Positions 53,966 through 63,956 of a stretch of 64,000 bases of DNA are shown here, in pieces (positions within the stretch are counted from its first letter, which is position 1; each line of letters starts with the position of its first letter). Source of the DNA: Victivallales bacterium (lineage in GTDB: Bacteria > Verrucomicrobiota > Lentisphaeria > Oligosphaerales > Oligosphaeraceae). The position numbers and the translations under genes were made by a program. Location of the stretch: assembly GCA_017554445.1 (NCBI GenBank), contig JAFZIJ010000157.1:46835-110834 (forward strand), read 5' to 3'. The notes under the pieces are model-generated. The model saw nothing but the letters and a program-made list of their open reading frames with translations. It had not been told where the DNA came from and made no database searches.

Positions 53966-54757
53966 ATGTCAAAGATTTTCATCAGTGCAGACATTGAAGG
54001 CACCACTGGCATCAACGTATGGCCGGAAACCGAGCCCCCAAACGATTATTTCCGCAAGCAGATGACGCGGGAAGTCTCCGCCGCCGCCAATTCGGCATTC
54101 CTCAACGGCGCGACGGACATCGTCATCAAAGACGCCCATGACAGCGCACGCAACTTGATTCCCGACGAACTGCCGCGCAAGATCCGCCTCGTCCGTGGCT
54201 GGATGAGCGATCCTGACTGCATGATGCAGGGCCTCGACAAGAGCTTCGACGCGTGCATCTTCACGGGCTATCATTCCCCCGCCGGCAACAACGGCAACCC
54301 GCTGTCCCACACGATGACAACGAGCGTCTTCCTCGTCACGATCAACGGCAAGCCAGCCGCAGAATTCCACATCAACGCCCTGATCGCGGCCCGTCTGGGC
54401 ATTCCCGTCATTTGCGTGACTGGCGACTCCGCCCTGTGCGAACTTGTCCACGAGTTCAATCCGAACATCCAGACGGTCGCCGTCAACCGTGGCAACGGCA
54501 ACGGCGTGGAATCCATGCATCCGCTGGACGCCTGCGAAGCCATCAAGGAAGCCGTCGCGAAGGCCATGAAGGGCGACATCAAGAAATGCCTGCCGAAGAT
54601 GCCGAAGAAGTTCGAAATCGCCATCACGTACCGCGAACATCACGCCGCCCGCCGCTACAGCTTCTATCCGGGCGCGGAACAGGTTGATTCCCGCACGATC
54701 CTCTACAAGACGGCGGATTACTATGAAGCGATGCGCTTCATGCATTTCTGCCTGTAA
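53966..54757 (+). CDS. M55-family D-aminopeptidase (DppA-like)
   Basis: A 263-residue protein of the DppA family of zinc-dependent D-aminopeptidases. Zinc ligands are visible as D9 and E11 in SADIEGTTG, the His in KDAHDSARN, the His in TGYHSPAGN and a downstream Glu; HTMTTS holds the probable catalytic His. Such enzymes release D-amino acids from peptides, for example cell-wall peptides. AAGGAAAAC stands before ATG 53966. It is followed by a long gap and has no clear operon partner. Confidence 0.88.
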   Translation: MSKIFISADIEGTTGINVWPETEPPNDYFRKQMTREVSAAANSAFLNGATDIVIKDAHDSARNLIPDELPRKIRLVRGWMSDPDCMMQGLDKSFDACIFTGYHSPAGNNGNPLSHTMTTSVFLVTINGKPAAEFHINALIAARLGIPVICVTGDSALCELVHEFNPNIQTVAVNRGNGNGVESMHPLDACEAIKEAVAKAMKGDIKKCLPKMPKKFEIAITYREHHAARRYSFYPGAEQVDSRTILYKTADYYEAMRFMHFCL

Positions 54758-54779
54758 ACGCAGTTTAGTGGGGGGACGA

Positions 54780-54919
54780 GAGACATGAGGCATGAGACGT
54801 GAGGTGTGCGGAGACATTAGACATGAGACAATAGGTGGAAGATAAAAATCCAGCGTTGTCTTATTGTCTAATCGTCTTGCTGTCTTAGCTCATGTCTCGC
54901 GTTTCGCGTCTCATGTCCT
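54780..54919. repeat. Mirrored short-word element (heptamers and octamers)
   Basis: Four heptamers of the GAGACAT kind (54780-54807), AGACA words every eight bases (54812-54832), then four octamers of the inverse TTGTCTTA kind (54856-54887), and four inverse heptamers of the ATGTCTC kind (54892-54919). The outer and inner arms pair, giving a long imperfect hairpin. Confidence 0.85.
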
Positions 54920-54935
54920 CATCCCTGATATGGAG

Positions 54936-54982
54936 AAAAATTGTAAAACGGCACCATTTCCATGGTGTTTTTTACAATTTTT
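54936..54982. terminator. Bidirectional terminator
   Basis: AAAAATTGTAAAA pairs with TTTTACAATTTTT, with CACCAT/ATGGTG as inner stem (54952-54957, 54962-54967). A-run on one side and T-run on the other allow termination in both directions. Confidence 0.9.
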
Positions 54983-55027
54983 AGTCATACCGTCAGTGGG
55001 AATTTTACAAAAAATGTAAATAAATTG

Positions 55028-55076
55028 GCCAAATTTTGCCATGTTCAAGCATGAGCCAAAATTTGGCATGTTTTTT
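55028..55076 (+). terminator. Terminator-like hairpin in the gdhA leader
   Basis: GCCAAATTTTG (55028-55038) pairs with CAAAATTTGGC (55057-55067) and is followed by TGTTTTTT. It lies 70 bases before the gdhA start. If the promoter is upstream of it, it could act as an attenuator; if not, it is a second terminator. Confidence 0.7.
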
Positions 55077-55082
55077 GCTTGA

Positions 55083-56519
<1,437 letters not shown>

Positions 56520-56574
56520 TTCGTCCTGTCTGACGGGAAGCCAATGGGGCGGATTGCTCCGCTCCCTGCGTCGT

Positions 56575-56606
56575 CCACGTGCGTTTCCATACGCGCGTGG
56601 ATTTTT
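56575..56606 (+). terminator. gdhA terminator
   Basis: CCACGTGCG (56575-56583) pairs with CGCGCGTGG (56592-56600) with one G-T pair, followed by ATTTTT. Confidence 0.88.
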
Positions 56607-56836
56607 CGGCAATATGGTGTGACGGCGGGGACGCCGTCGTTACATCCGACGGCAGGGACGCCGTCGATACATCCGACGGCGGGGACGCCGTCGTTACTTC
56701 CCGTCATTTGACAATCGGCCTTTTTCCTTTACATTAAGTAATACACGTTTTTCAAGCATTTTGTCGAACGTCAGGGCCCTGCATCATGTGTCCACCCCCT
56801 GGCGTTCGTTGTTTTATCGTTTCAAAGCAGAAAATC
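56607..56836. other. Region between gdhA and nfnA
   Basis: It holds the 27-nt palindromic array (56621-56697) and the presumed nfnA promoter (AT-rich at 56700-56765). No gene seen. Confidence 0.5.
56621..56697. repeat. Palindromic repeat array, 27-nt period, three units
   Basis: Units begin with GACGGCGGGGACGCCGTC at 56621, 56648 and 56675, with a TTACATCC-type spacer. Same core as the other palindromic arrays, with a different step. Confidence 0.88.
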
Positions 56837-57691
56837 ATGAACAAAATCATCCATAAACGACAACTGTCCGACAGTGTATTCCGGCTGGACGTCGAAGCTC
56901 CGATCATCGCGCGTGAGCGCAAGGCGGGGCAGTTCATCATCCTGATGGTCGATGACAAGCTTGGCGAACGGATTCCGTTGACAATCGGCGACGCGGATCC
57001 GGTCGCGGGCACCATCACGCTGATCTTCCAGACAGTAGGCGCGACCACCATGAAGTTGTCGAAACTGAACGAAGGCGACTATATCGCGGCCATCCTCGGA
57101 CCGTTGGGCAGCCCGACATCCATCCGTGGCGAAAACGGCGAGCCTGCGGGGCATGTCGTGTGCGTAGGCGGCGGCGTTGGTGTCGCGCCGATGCATCCAA
57201 TCGCGAAGGCTTTGAAGGCGGCCGGCAACAAGGTGACCATCATCATGGGCGCCCGTAACAAGTCGCTGTTTGTCATGGAGGATGAAATGCGCGCCATCGC
57301 CGGTGAGAATCTGGTTCTCATCACGGACGACGGCAGTTCTGGCCTGAAAGGCCTTGTCACAGATCCGCTGAAGGAATTGTGCGCAAGCGGCACGGTGGAT
57401 GAAGTCATCGCCATCGGACCACCCATCATGATGAAATTCTGTTCGTTGACCACCTTGCCGTTCCATGTCAAAACGACCGTTTCGCTGAATCCCATCATGA
57501 TCGACGGCACGGGCATGTGCGGCGGTTGCCGCATATCCGTCGGCGGCAAGACGAAATTCGTCTGCGTCGATGGTCCTGAATTCGACGGCCATCAGGTTGA
57601 CTGGGATTTGATGATCCACCGCATGGGCGCCTTCAAGCCGATTGAGGCGAAGGCCCGCGAACACGTCTGCAATCTGTACAAGGGGATTTGA
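56837..57691 (+). CDS. nfnA: NfnA-like ferredoxin:NADP oxidoreductase subunit (FAD, 2Fe-2S)
   Basis: A 284-residue flavoprotein of the ferredoxin-reductase / PyrK-like family. The FAD domain is in the first 95 residues, the NAD-binding part shows GGGVGVAPMHP and MGARNKS, and the C-terminal cluster motif is DGTGMCGGCRISVGG plus a later cysteine (FVCVDG), as in NfnA, where one Asp and three Cys hold a 2Fe-2S cluster. With NfnB it should form the NADH-dependent reduced ferredoxin:NADP oxidoreductase. The start at MNKIIH is preferred, with weak ribosome support. nfnB follows three bases behind its stop. Confidence 0.88.
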   Translation: MNKIIHKRQLSDSVFRLDVEAPIIARERKAGQFIILMVDDKLGERIPLTIGDADPVAGTITLIFQTVGATTMKLSKLNEGDYIAAILGPLGSPTSIRGENGEPAGHVVCVGGGVGVAPMHPIAKALKAAGNKVTIIMGARNKSLFVMEDEMRAIAGENLVLITDDGSSGLKGLVTDPLKELCASGTVDEVIAIGPPIMMKFCSLTTLPFHVKTTVSLNPIMIDGTGMCGGCRISVGGKTKFVCVDGPEFDGHQVDWDLMIHRMGAFKPIEAKAREHVCNLYKGI

Positions 57692-57694
57692 GAT

Positions 57695-59110
57695 ATGACA
57701 GCGAAAGAGAAAATGGCGATCCCGCCGCAAATCATGCCGGAACAGGATCCGAAGGTGCGGTCGCACAATATGAACGAAGTCGCGTTGGGCTTTCCGAAGG
57801 AAGCGGCGATGCTTGAGGCGTCACGCTGCCTGAACTGCGCGAACAAGCCCTGCATGCAAGGTTGCCCTGTGGCGATTGATATACCGGGCTTCCTCGCAAA
57901 GGCCGCTGCCGGCGATTTCGTGGGGGCGCTGTCCATTATTAAAGCGACGTCACTTCTGCCAGCCGTCTGCGGACGTGTCTGCCCGCAGGAGAAGCAGTGC
58001 CAGAAATACTGCACGATGGGCAAGTTGCTGAAAGATTCCGACAAGGCGGTCGCGATTGGCCGCGTCGAGCGTTTTTGTGCGGACTACGCGCGTGAGAACG
58101 GTCTGGAAGAAAAGGTCGAACGCAAGCCTGCGACTGGCAAGCGTGTCGCTGTCATCGGTTCCGGTCCTGCTTCCATTACCTGCGCGGCGGATTGCGCGAA
58201 AGCGGGCCATGACGTGACGATGTTCGAGGCCTTCCACAAGTGCGGCGGCGTGTTGGTTTACGGCATTCCGGAATTCCGTCTGCCGAAGGCGATCGTCCAG
58301 CATGAAATCGACGGTCTGAAGGCTCTAGGCGTCAAGATTGAAAACAACTTCTGTATCGGCCGTACGCGCAAGCTGGCGGCTCTCGTGAAAGAGGATGGAT
58401 TTGACGCCGTATTCGTCGGCACAGGCGCGGGCTTGCCGAAATTCATGGACATCGAAGGCGAGAATCTCAACGGCGTTTTCAGTGCGAACGAGTATCTGAC
58501 GCGTGCGAATCTGATGCGGGCCTATATGGAAAACAAGGCGGACACACCGTTCTGGCATGGCAAGCGGGTCGCCGTATTGGGCGGCGGCAACGTGGCCATG
58601 GACGCCAGCCGCATGGCGTTGCGTCTTGGCGCGGAGAAATCGTATCTGATCTATCGCCGTAGCGAGGCGGAGATTCCCGCCCGTGGAGAGGAAATCAACA
58701 ACGCGCAGGAAGAAGGCGTCGAATTCCTTCTGTTGCAGAACGCCAAGCGGATTTTCGGTGATGAGAACGGAATGGTCTGTGGCATAGAATGCCTCAAATA
58801 TGAGCTTGGTGAACCGGACGCGTCCGGCCGTCGTTCCCCCGTGGAGATTCCCGGCAGTGAATTCACGCTTGATGTCGATACCGTCGTCGTGGCGATCGGC
58901 AATGAATCGAATCCTTTGATTCCGGCCACGACGGAAGGTCTGGAAGTCGATAAACGCGGCCATATCATCGTCAATCCGGAGACGAACATGACGTCGATTC
59001 CAGGGGTGTTCGCCGGCGGCGACATTGTGCTCGGCGCCGCAACGGTGATTCTCGCCATGGGCGAAGGCCGCCGCGCCGCGGCAGGCATTAATGCGTGGCT
59101 GAAGGCTTAG
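57695..59110 (+). CDS. nfnB: NfnB-like subunit (GltD-type flavoprotein with 4Fe-4S clusters)
   Basis: A 471-residue flavoprotein related to the small subunit of glutamate synthase. Cysteine motifs CLNCANKPCMQGCP and CGRVCPQEKQC bind two 4Fe-4S clusters in the N-terminal part; VIGSGPASITCA is the FAD site and VLGGGNVAMDA the NADPH site. Paired with NfnA it makes the electron-bifurcating NfnAB complex, which links NADH, ferredoxin and NADPH in anaerobes. A gltD function is the alternative, but no gltB is near and the NfnA partner is adjacent. GGGG-rich sequence precedes the ATG. Confidence 0.9.
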   Translation: MTAKEKMAIPPQIMPEQDPKVRSHNMNEVALGFPKEAAMLEASRCLNCANKPCMQGCPVAIDIPGFLAKAAAGDFVGALSIIKATSLLPAVCGRVCPQEKQCQKYCTMGKLLKDSDKAVAIGRVERFCADYARENGLEEKVERKPATGKRVAVIGSGPASITCAADCAKAGHDVTMFEAFHKCGGVLVYGIPEFRLPKAIVQHEIDGLKALGVKIENNFCIGRTRKLAALVKEDGFDAVFVGTGAGLPKFMDIEGENLNGVFSANEYLTRANLMRAYMENKADTPFWHGKRVAVLGGGNVAMDASRMALRLGAEKSYLIYRRSEAEIPARGEEINNAQEEGVEFLLLQNAKRIFGDENGMVCGIECLKYELGEPDASGRRSPVEIPGSEFTLDVDTVVVAIGNESNPLIPATTEGLEVDKRGHIIVNPETNMTSIPGVFAGGDIVLGAATVILAMGEGRRAAAGINAWLKA

Positions 59111-59449
59111 TGGTTAGTGGTTAGTGATTAGTGGTTAGTTAAGAAACCACAGAACACACAGATTACACAGATTTTTAACCACGAAATACACGAAAGAACA
59201 CGAAAATTCAGTCCACAGAAAACACAGAACAAACAGAATGCCTCGCAGACGTCGGCCATAGTTCTGAAGAATTTGTTGACAATATGTGATTTTGATCAAG
59301 GAAGAATCAGAAAGGCCTCCGTCTGTTCGGCGGTTGTCTGCCGCTTCGCGGGGGGAGGCGCTCCATCATAAGCCATAAGTAAGCGAAGTTTTTTGCAGCC
59401 GCCGGAGCCGACCTCTCCCGACTAACCACTAACCACTAATCACTAATCA
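59107..59449. repeat. Composite intergenic element with inverted heptamer ends
   Basis: The whole gap is one structure: heptamers of the TTAGTGG kind (59107-59141) at the left, inverse heptamers of the CTAACCA kind (59422-59449) at the right, and between them ACACAGA/ACACGAA words, ATGCCTCGCAGACGTCGGCC (59239-59258), GGCCTCCGTCTG, CCGCTTCGCGGG and CATAAGC words. The internal modules equal those at 45531-45733. The ends abut the nfnB stop and the stop of the next gene. No ORF inside. Confidence 0.82.
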
Positions 59450-60337
59450 TTACAGGAAGCTTTTGCAAAAGTCGGCTTCGGTTGTGTCTGCTTCAGCTAG
59501 CGCGAGGAATTCGTCGCCGCGCTGATTGCCCCAACTGTATGAGCAAATAAGCTTGCCGTTGTAATCGCAGAAGTCCAAATCTGACGCGTTGATATCCACG
59601 GCGTTGCGGATGTAATCAAGTTCCGTTTGGTTGAATTGCGCGGCGGGATGGATGATTTTGTCGCGTTCATCAAATGTCATGACGGGATTTTTGTCGCTGA
59701 TGGTCCAGTTCTTAAGATCCTTTGAATAAGCGACATACATCTCATAGCCGTTTTTGTAGTTGCCATTGAGATAAAAGAAATAGAACATGCCGTCATGGAA
59801 ACGGATGACCGGAGCCCCTGTGTAGAAATTGCGTCCGAAACAGGCGTCGGGAATCATTTTCCAGTCGCGGAGATCGCGTGATTCGGCGAAGAACATTGTG
59901 AACGGCACATTGACCATTTCCTTTGGCGCACCGAGTTCGAAGACAAGAATGTAGCGGTCTCCCGCCTTGCAGACGGATGTGTTGTAGCCCTGCCAGCCGT
60001 CGCCCGACAGAATGACGCGCGGCTCCGTCCAATGCTCCATGTCGTTGGATTCCAACTGATAGAATTTGGATTTGCCCCAATTTTCAACGGCTGTCACTAT
60101 GATGCGGTCGCCTTCGACGAAGGCGTTGCCCATGTGGAGGCCGTGGCCGAACGGCGGTGTGGTCGTCTTCATATCCGTCATGTCGAGAAAACGGAAATAG
60201 GACGTGCCCAGCGTGTTGCCGCGGTAATGTTTCTTTTCGCCCATGTAACGGATGTACTGCATGAGCCATGGACGGCCTTTGTAAACGATGGGATTGGCTT
60301 CAACGATAAAAATATCAATGGTTCCGAGTTTTTTCAT
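59450..60337 (-). CDS. Five-bladed beta-propeller glycosidase-like protein (GH43/GH32/GH130-type)
   Basis: A 295-residue protein with repeated propeller blades, each carrying a conserved turn (EANPIVYKGRPW, SNDMEHWTEP, ESRDLRDWKM, SKDLKNWTIS). This is the arrangement of GH43/GH32-type enzymes and GH130 phosphorylases. Possible acidic catalytic residues cannot be fixed by eye. No signal peptide is present, so it is cytoplasmic or misses the family's usual export signal. No Shine-Dalgarno sequence at the ATG. It lies behind the DUF4838 gene on the same strand and is probably its companion. Confidence 0.65.
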   Translation of the reverse strand: MKKLGTIDIFIVEANPIVYKGRPWLMQYIRYMGEKKHYRGNTLGTSYFRFLDMTDMKTTTPPFGHGLHMGNAFVEGDRIIVTAVENWGKSKFYQLESNDMEHWTEPRVILSGDGWQGYNTSVCKAGDRYILVFELGAPKEMVNVPFTMFFAESRDLRDWKMIPDACFGRNFYTGAPVIRFHDGMFYFFYLNGNYKNGYEMYVAYSKDLKNWTISDKNPVMTFDERDKIIHPAAQFNQTELDYIRNAVDINASDLDFCDYNGKLICSYSWGNQRGDEFLALAEADTTEADFCKSFL

Positions 60338-60458
60338 AGTGGTCAGTGGTTAGTGGGTAATTATCTGGATATTCTGGATATTCTGGATATTCTGGATTTA
60401 TATCATTTCCAGAACTTCTAGAAAATCCAGAACTTCCAGAGCACCAGACCTTGTTGAT
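60338..60458. repeat. 9-nt TCTGGATAT array with inverted half
   Basis: Four adjacent 9-base units of the TCTGGATAT kind (60364-60399), then four inverse units of the TTCCAGAAC kind (60407-60442). A few TTAGTGG-type heptamers precede (60341-60354). It separates the two glycosidase-like genes. Confidence 0.85.
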
Positions 60459-62747
60459 TTAATCCAAAATGAGTGGTAAAAAAGTGCTGTATTCATGCAT
60501 TTCCGTGCCCGGGAAGCCGTAGAGCAGCAGCGGCCATGGATCTTTTTTCGTGTAGCGGCGGAAGACGGCGGCCTTTAATGGCTTCGTCATCGGCTCCAAC
60601 GGGATGGTCAGCATGATCGTCCACGCGTCGTCTTCCAAAACTTCCTGATGCTTCCACGGCAGTTTGATAGGCTTGTTTTCGGATAATGAATGATATGTCC
60701 CGCCGACGGGATCCACCAGAAAATGGACGGAATCCGGCTGTCCAGTGGTCGGATTGGCGATTTCGAAGAAGAGATTGAAAGCCTCCTGCTGAACGTATCT
60801 TATGTCTGGCCTGAATTTCTTTTTGACGTCTTTTCTTTCGCCGCGCATGGCGGCGTAGAGGTTGACGCCGTCATGAAGCAGTTTGACTGTTGTTTTCGGC
60901 GCGTTCGGGAACGGCGGCACGACGGGCGCCGTCGCCCACGGGCCGTTCTCCAGCGTCGCGTCGAACGGCGGCGGTTCCGCGACTTTGCCCGCGTGGAGGA
61001 CGATGTCACTTGTGACGTTGTGCTCCTTCCATGACTTGCGGAGACGTTCGAGCATGATTTTGCCGTTTGGTTTGTCAGCTTTGCCGATGGCTGAGTCGAG
61101 CAGGGCGGCCATCTTGTCGAAGCGTGGCCGATCACGGCGGAGAAGAATCCATAGAGCATTTGGCCGGTCGTTCCAGACGGATTTCTTGCGCGTTGCGTAC
61201 CAATGCTCTTCGAGCAAATTGTAGAACGCCGTCATGTCATCTGCGGCTTTGCCGAAACAGCGATCGCAGAATTCGCGACGGAGGGCGTGACAGTCTTGTT
61301 CCGGATTCCAGACGGCGTTCGTCAGATTCCAAAGGAACGGCGCACCGAGATCCCATACGTCGTCGCCCCGCCAGCGGATGAAATTGCCGAAGTCGCAGAC
61401 CATTTCGCTGTAGGTGCGTTTGACGCCTTGCGAACGGAGGTAGCGATAGTCTCGGAAGGCGACGGCGTCGATAGGGCGCGGATAGGGGACGTTGAGGCCG
61501 TAATATTCTCGCCATGTGACGTTTGGCGTACGGGCCAGCCATTTGGAGAGGCGGTCGAATGTCGTCTTGTTGCGTTCGTCCAGCACATCGGCACGGGAAT
61601 CTTTGAAGATGGGGCAGAAGGAGATGTCGATGTTGTCTTCGATGGGAATGAGCGGTGCGGGTTCCGTGAAGAAATAGGCAAAGGAAAGGAGGCGTTTGCC
61701 TGGATGATGCTCCTTCATGTATTTGGCTAACTCATTGTACCACATGAAGAACTGCGTGTTGCGGTGGGCGAGCCATTCGTCGGAACGCTTTGGTGCGTCG
61801 CCTTTCAGGACACGTCCGTCCGGGAGCGTGATGTCTTTCAAACATTCTGGACATTCGCACATGTCGAAGTTGTCTTCGATCATGACGCGATAGACGACGA
61901 AGTCCGGATTGGCCTGCACGCGGGCTTCAAGTTCTTCCTTAAACGTCTGGAGCAGAAGGGGATTCGTAAAGCAGAGCTGTGTGCGGGCAGATTTTGTGCG
62001 CGGATCGGTCAATTTGCCGCCGAGCTGCGAATAGAATTCGGGATGCGTGTCCCAATATTTCTGTGGTTGGATATAGAGGCCGATGAGATTGTGGCCGCCG
62101 CCGTATTCGAGAATGAAGCCGAAGCGCTTTTTGGTTTGGAAAGTCGATGTGGACCAATTGGAGCAGTTACGCATCTGCCAGTCGTCGCAGGCGGCGAATG
62201 CTTCCTTCGCGCCTTCATTGCCGCCCGTTTCGATTTGCCAGCCGCGTTGTATAAATGCTGGAACATCAACATAATCGAACTGTGTGAAGGTCAGATTTGG
62301 ATTCTTTGTGAAGACCGTTCCGAAGTCGCGGTTCGGCCGTGCCCAGATGATATCCGTATTGCGGTAGAGCAGGCGGTGGACGCCGCGTAGCAGGCCGCCC
62401 GGAATGTTCGCGAAAAGCGTCAGGCCGTTGGCGGTCGGACGAACGGCATAGCCGTCCGTTTCACCGATGGCCTGCGTATCCTGCGGAAAATCCAACGGCT
62501 TCACGGCGAGTTTCAATATGACAGGATACTTGCCTGTTTCCGCTTCGACGATTGGCAGTTCCGCCCCGCTAATTTCGCGGATCCATAACTGAAGCTCCTG
62601 CGCCGCCAGTAATGCAGGTTGTTCATTCTGAAGCGATTGAGGCAGGATGATTTCCGCATTCGGGTTGCCGTCGATGGTAATCATCAATGGCGCGGCGACC
62701 GCCGTCAATGACGCGCAAAGCATGCTCAACAAGAATGTTTTTTTCAT
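60459..62747 (-). CDS. Exported DUF4838 protein with carbohydrate-binding-like C-terminus
   Basis: A 762-residue exported protein with a signal peptide (MKKTFLLSMLCASLTAVAA). The first 150 residues resemble the N-terminal domain that precedes glucuronidase-type barrels (LAAQELQLWIREISGAELP), then a DUF4838-type TIM barrel follows with a Cys-pair motif DMCECPEC and the acidic candidates nearby. The last 130 residues look like a CBM9-type domain. A role in attacking uronic-acid or hexosamine-containing glycans is inferred from the fold only. AAAGGA precedes the ATG. Confidence 0.8.
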   Translation of the reverse strand: MKKTFLLSMLCASLTAVAAPLMITIDGNPNAEIILPQSLQNEQPALLAAQELQLWIREISGAELPIVEAETGKYPVILKLAVKPLDFPQDTQAIGETDGYAVRPTANGLTLFANIPGGLLRGVHRLLYRNTDIIWARPNRDFGTVFTKNPNLTFTQFDYVDVPAFIQRGWQIETGGNEGAKEAFAACDDWQMRNCSNWSTSTFQTKKRFGFILEYGGGHNLIGLYIQPQKYWDTHPEFYSQLGGKLTDPRTKSARTQLCFTNPLLLQTFKEELEARVQANPDFVVYRVMIEDNFDMCECPECLKDITLPDGRVLKGDAPKRSDEWLAHRNTQFFMWYNELAKYMKEHHPGKRLLSFAYFFTEPAPLIPIEDNIDISFCPIFKDSRADVLDERNKTTFDRLSKWLARTPNVTWREYYGLNVPYPRPIDAVAFRDYRYLRSQGVKRTYSEMVCDFGNFIRWRGDDVWDLGAPFLWNLTNAVWNPEQDCHALRREFCDRCFGKAADDMTAFYNLLEEHWYATRKKSVWNDRPNALWILLRRDRPRFDKMAALLDSAIGKADKPNGKIMLERLRKSWKEHNVTSDIVLHAGKVAEPPPFDATLENGPWATAPVVPPFPNAPKTTVKLLHDGVNLYAAMRGERKDVKKKFRPDIRYVQQEAFNLFFEIANPTTGQPDSVHFLVDPVGGTYHSLSENKPIKLPWKHQEVLEDDAWTIMLTIPLEPMTKPLKAAVFRRYTKKDPWPLLLYGFPGTEMHEYSTFLPLILD

Positions 62748-63092
62748 GGCTTTCCTTTTTTATCCGCCAGCTGCATGCCATATAGGCATTTACAAGCGGA
62801 TACGATTATCTCACCCTTCGGGTGGTGTTTACGGTATTTGTGTTATTAAAACAACCGCCGCAGCCGCCGGAGCCTAGCCGCATTCGCGGAGCTAAAAGCT
62901 GAAAGCCGTTCCCGCAGGAGCGGGACCCTCCCATAATTCTATACTGTCATCGGCGGCTATCGGCCCGGCGGCGAGGCATTTTGGTGTGTTTCGTGTGTTT
63001 TGTGGGTAAAAATTCGTGTCTATTCGTGTTATTCGTGGTTTTCACTATTACATTATTGTATCACAACAATTTGATTTTTACAGGAGAACGAC
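62748..63092. other. Gene-free repeat region upstream of the VOC gene
   Basis: About 345 bases. 62860-62930 is an inverse copy of the GCTTTTAGC/CCGCG module found at 63541-63740, and 62941-63042 is an inverse copy of the ACACGAA-ATGCCTCGC module found at 45531 and 59147. The rest holds promoters of the two divergent genes. Confidence 0.7.
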
Positions 63093-63467
63093 ATGAATAA
63101 AAGCATCATCGGCATCGATCATCCCGCTGTGGCCGCCGTGGATCCGACCAAGCTGGCCGATTGGTATGAAGACGTTTTAGGCTATGAGAAATTTCACCAT
63201 ACGGAGAAGAACGTATGGATCATGCGCGCGAAGGACGGCACGTTGCTGGAAATCATGCCGAAGGATGAAACGAACCGTCCAAACCGCACATGCTGGACGC
63301 CTGGCTGGTCTCATCTGGCATTGCGTGTCAACGATTTAGAGATGGCGACTGCAGAACTTCGCAAACATGGCGTCCAACTGGAGGATGCCGTGCCCGCCAT
63401 CGGTGGTGGCATGTTGCGCTCGTTTTACGATCCCGAAGGGAACATGTTGCAGATTGTGCAGAGATAA
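63093..63467 (+). CDS. VOC-family (glyoxalase-like) protein
   Basis: A 124-residue protein of the vicinal-oxygen-chelate fold: two beta-alpha-beta-beta-beta modules, with HPAVAAVDPTKLADWYEDVLGY at the start given as positions 9-30, a possible metal ligand H9, E in LLEIMPKD, H in WSHLALRV and E in DPEGNMLQIV. It may be a lyase, isomerase or resistance-type protein. AGGAG precedes the ATG. It stands alone, flanked by inverse copies of the same repeat. Confidence 0.85.
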   Translation: MNKSIIGIDHPAVAAVDPTKLADWYEDVLGYEKFHHTEKNVWIMRAKDGTLLEIMPKDETNRPNRTCWTPGWSHLALRVNDLEMATAELRKHGVQLEDAVPAIGGGMLRSFYDPEGNMLQIVQR

Positions 63468-63470
63468 GCC

Positions 63471-63745
63471 GCCGATGGCGGCGCTTATGGCTTATGGATA
63501 AATGCATAATTCATAATGCATAATGCATAATTATTATAAGGCTTTAAGCTTTAGGCTTTTAGCTTTTAGCTCCGCGAAAGCGGCTGGGCTCCGCGCAACG
63601 GCTGCATTTGCTTTCAGCTTTCAGCTTCGCGTAAGCGGCTGGGTTCCGCGAAGCGGCTGTATTTGCTTTCAGCTTTCGGCTTTCGGCTTTTAGCTCCGCG
63701 AAAGCGACTGGGCTCCGCGTAAGCGGCTGGGTTCCACCGTAGGCG
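63471..63745. repeat. Heptamer and minisatellite region behind the VOC gene
   Basis: GCCGCCGATGGCGGC hairpin, two CTTATGG words, four TGCATAA-type heptamers (63503-63530), four CTTTTAG-type heptamers (63542-63569), and then about three larger tandem units, each made of CTTTCAG-type heptamers plus the CCGCG-AAGCGGCTGG module (63556-63740). Confidence 0.85.
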
Positions 63746-63750
63746 GTCAT

Positions 63751-63792
63751 TCATGACTTTCTATGACTTTTATCGAAAAAAGTCATAAAAAA
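63751..63792. repeat. Partial 10-nt array, inverse of the TCATAAAG type
   Basis: Two adjacent 10-base ATGACTTT units (63751-63770), then a decayed unit and a convergent AGTCATAAAA. The word is the inverse of the arrays upstream of the Rpn-like genes. Confidence 0.6.
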
Positions 63793-63956
63793 GCCAAAAT
63801 TGGTTTGCAAGGCTCAGTTTTCCAATTAAATTATGTAGGTGGTGAAGTCTATAGGCTTCGCCGAAACCGTTCGAACACGACATGAAAACGATGGGATTTT
63901 GAAGCCGAAAAAAGTTTACAACTTTTGAAGTCAAAATCGCATCTAGAAGAAATACA

